From contig CAZWWS010000055.1 in NCBI GenBank assembly GCA_964637445.1, forward strand, positions 1-15,115: 15,115 nucleotides of DNA. The letters run 5' to 3'. Source of the DNA: M3 sp964637445 (GTDB lineage Bacteria > Bacteroidota > Bacteroidia > Bacteroidales > Muribaculaceae). The notes under the pieces were generated by a model, which saw nothing but the letters and a program-made list of their open reading frames with translations, ran no database searches and was not told the origin of the DNA. The translations under genes and the position numbers were made by a program. Below are positions 13,540-15,115 of this stretch, in pieces; position 1 is the stretch's first letter; each line of letters starts with the position of its first letter.

Positions 13540-15115
13540 ATGAAAAAATTTTACTCGATTTTTGTCATGGCTATAGCCATGCTCGCGTTTGCAACGCAAG
13601 CAAATGCTGCTACTATCACCCTTAATGTCGATGACGCATCTCGCGTCGAGGTTAAAGTCGACAATGTCACAGTTGAACTTCAGTCTGGAGTAGACAAGTC
13701 GGTTGAAATCAACGACGGAAGTTATGTTGAGATTAGAGGAACCGAAGGAAATTGGTTGTCTTCAGTGCAACGTCGTGGTTCTTATTTGGAATCAGTTTAT
13801 TATAACTCATTTTCGCAATATATTTCTTCTGCTTCTGATTTTGATGGCGTGATTTGGGATGTGAAATCTGTAAGTTTGGACGAATCACGTGATGGCGAAG
13901 TGACTATTAATGTGGTTGACGACGCTTCCGTTGTCGCTTGCGAACTTAACAACACCGGCACTTCCGTAGAACTCGTAAATGGCGAAAATAAGGTAAAATA
14001 TATCTCTACCGGAGATTTGTGCGAACTCCCAATTACAATTCGCCATAAATATTATGAAAACCTTTATAAGGTGACTCTTAATGGAGTGCCTGTTGAAGCA
14101 GAGAATGGTTCATTCTATGTTACTCCGACAAGCAATGAAGATGTAATCGAAGTGACTGCAAATTTCCCCGATATCGATGTCCCTGTTAGCTTTGCCTACT
14201 CTGAAGGTGCAGAAGGATACATTACAGGCGTTTATGTCGACGATGAAGTAGTGACAAACTACAACGATGAAAATTTCACCGTCAAGCTCGGCGCGGAGGT
14301 TACAATCTATTTTGATAGAAATAATTATATGCTCGATTCATTCGTAGTGAATGGAGAATCTGTTAGTGTCTATTCATCGTATACTTTTACGGTGACTAAT
14401 GAAACCGGATATAATATCGAAGTTAATGCACATCTTTATGGTACAATCACTGCTTATGTAACTGTCGATGATATCAACAACGTTACAGTATATCGCGGAT
14501 ATTCATCTTCCGGCGACGTGGTTGCGCTCGAATCTGGTGTGAAAACTGCAGTTGAGTTAAGCGAGAATAATCCCTTGCTTTCATGGAAGGTTGCCTCCGG
14601 TTGCTATATTGAGTCTGTTAAAGTAATTACAGAATCCGGAGAGGAAGATAAAACAGGATCTTCTTTTTTGAGTAACGTCGCTGCAGGTACAGAAATTGTA
14701 ATAACTACCGGAGTTATAGTTCGTGATCAAACCGCTATACTTTGGATTGACGATAAATCGTTGGCATCAAATGGCGGAGCATTCCAAATAGAATCCGATA
14801 GATACTTGTTCTCGTTTGACCAATTAGCTACAGGGTACAATACTGTGAACTTCTCAGTAGCAGATAACCCATTCAATTTTGGTGCTTATGGTTTATATCC
14901 TGTAGTATACCAAAATGACGCTGTGATTGATGATTACTATGACTCAGGACGATATTATATCACATTCGCCGATGGCGATGTTGTCAAAGCATTCTTCGCT
15001 ACTGCTACCCCAGCTACTTATGGCGTAGCATTCGAAGTGGCTGAGAACGTTCCGGCTATCACTTGCAAGAAAGACATCATCACTGAGGTAGCTGATTGGC
15101 AAAGCGGTTTCTCTG
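13540..15115 (+). CDS. Secreted modular repeat protein of unknown function, C-terminus beyond window
   Basis: The frame is open for 525 codons to the right edge. It starts MKKFYSIFVMAIAMLAF, a classical signal peptide with a likely cut after the ANA at residue 23. The mature part is acidic, rich in Val, Asp, Tyr, Ser and Thr, and has almost no helix-like stretches. A recurring strand pattern of the type T-[IV]-x-[LV]-x-V-D-D appears near residues 25-32, 122-128, 205-211 (weaker), 304-311 and 399-405. This suggests about five beta-sandwich modules of 83-99 residues. No catalytic motif is visible. I do not recognise a named family; it resembles surface or periplasmic adhesin-like proteins common in gut Bacteroidales. 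The unseen C-terminus could hold a sorting domain or an enzyme. It has its own putative promoter. Confidence 0.85.
   Translation, partial: MKKFYSIFVMAIAMLAFATQANAATITLNVDDASRVEVKVDNVTVELQSGVDKSVEINDGSYVEIRGTEGNWLSSVQRRGSYLESVYYNSFSQYISSASDFDGVIWDVKSVSLDESRDGEVTINVVDDASVVACELNNTGTSVELVNGENKVKYISTGDLCELPITIRHKYYENLYKVTLNGVPVEAENGSFYVTPTSNEDVIEVTANFPDIDVPVSFAYSEGAEGYITGVYVDDEVVTNYNDENFTVKLGAEVTIYFDRNNYMLDSFVVNGESVSVYSSYTFTVTNETGYNIEVNAHLYGTITAYVTVDDINNVTVYRGYSSSGDVVALESGVKTAVELSENNPLLSWKVASGCYIESVKVITESGEEDKTGSSFLSNVAAGTEIVITTGVIVRDQTAILWIDDKSLASNGGAFQIESDRYLFSFDQLATGYNTVNFSVADNPFNFGAYGLYPVVYQNDAVIDDYYDSGRYYITFADGDVVKAFFATATPATYGVAFEVAENVPAITCKKDIITEVADWQSGFS

Overview
The window looks like a metagenome-assembled scaffold of a Bacteroidales bacterium, probably close to Muribaculaceae. 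The family guess is inference. The evidence is several Bacteroidetes-type -7 boxes (TAnnTTTG) in front of genes, A-rich leaders without clear Shine-Dalgarno sites, and a run of ten Ns at a scaffold join. Nothing in the window is a CRISPR array, insertion sequence or rRNA.

Positions 1-4210, minus strand, hold a compact Ser/Thr phospho-signalling operon. In transcription order it contains an FHA phosphothreonine-reader protein, a membrane-anchored Hanks-type kinase with a large extracytoplasmic C-terminus, a second short kinase ending in a C-terminal membrane anchor, and a PP2C phosphatase that runs off the left edge. Genes are 2 and 11 bp apart, and the last pair overlaps as ATGA. The predicted promoter has its -33/-7 spacer built almost entirely from an (AT)11 tract, so repeat slippage could tune or switch the operon.

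Positions 4248-4445 hold a tRNA-Leu(UAG) gene on the minus strand with its own textbook promoter and a strong intrinsic terminator. Just past the terminator is a short plus-strand piece that resembles the 5' part of a tRNA.

Positions 4486-10499, minus strand, form a tripartite RND efflux operon: a TolC-like outer-membrane protein, a lipoprotein adaptor, an AcrB/HAE1-type pump, and a small PII-like protein. The pump gene is broken on paper by a scaffold gap. The sequence to the right of the gap starts with about 110 bp of an unrelated MerR-type regulator gene, fused to the pump at a short shared sequence. Removing the foreign tip and merging the duplicated 27 bp restores an uninterrupted 1040-residue pump, so the break is most likely an assembly chimera.

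Positions 10542-10916 are a divergent intergenic region. Positions 10917-13217, plus strand, encode a MaeB-type malic enzyme fused to a phosphotransacetylase-like domain, followed by an intrinsic terminator. From 13540 to the right edge is a secreted protein of unknown function built from about five modules of roughly 95 residues, with a clean signal peptide and an open C-terminal end.
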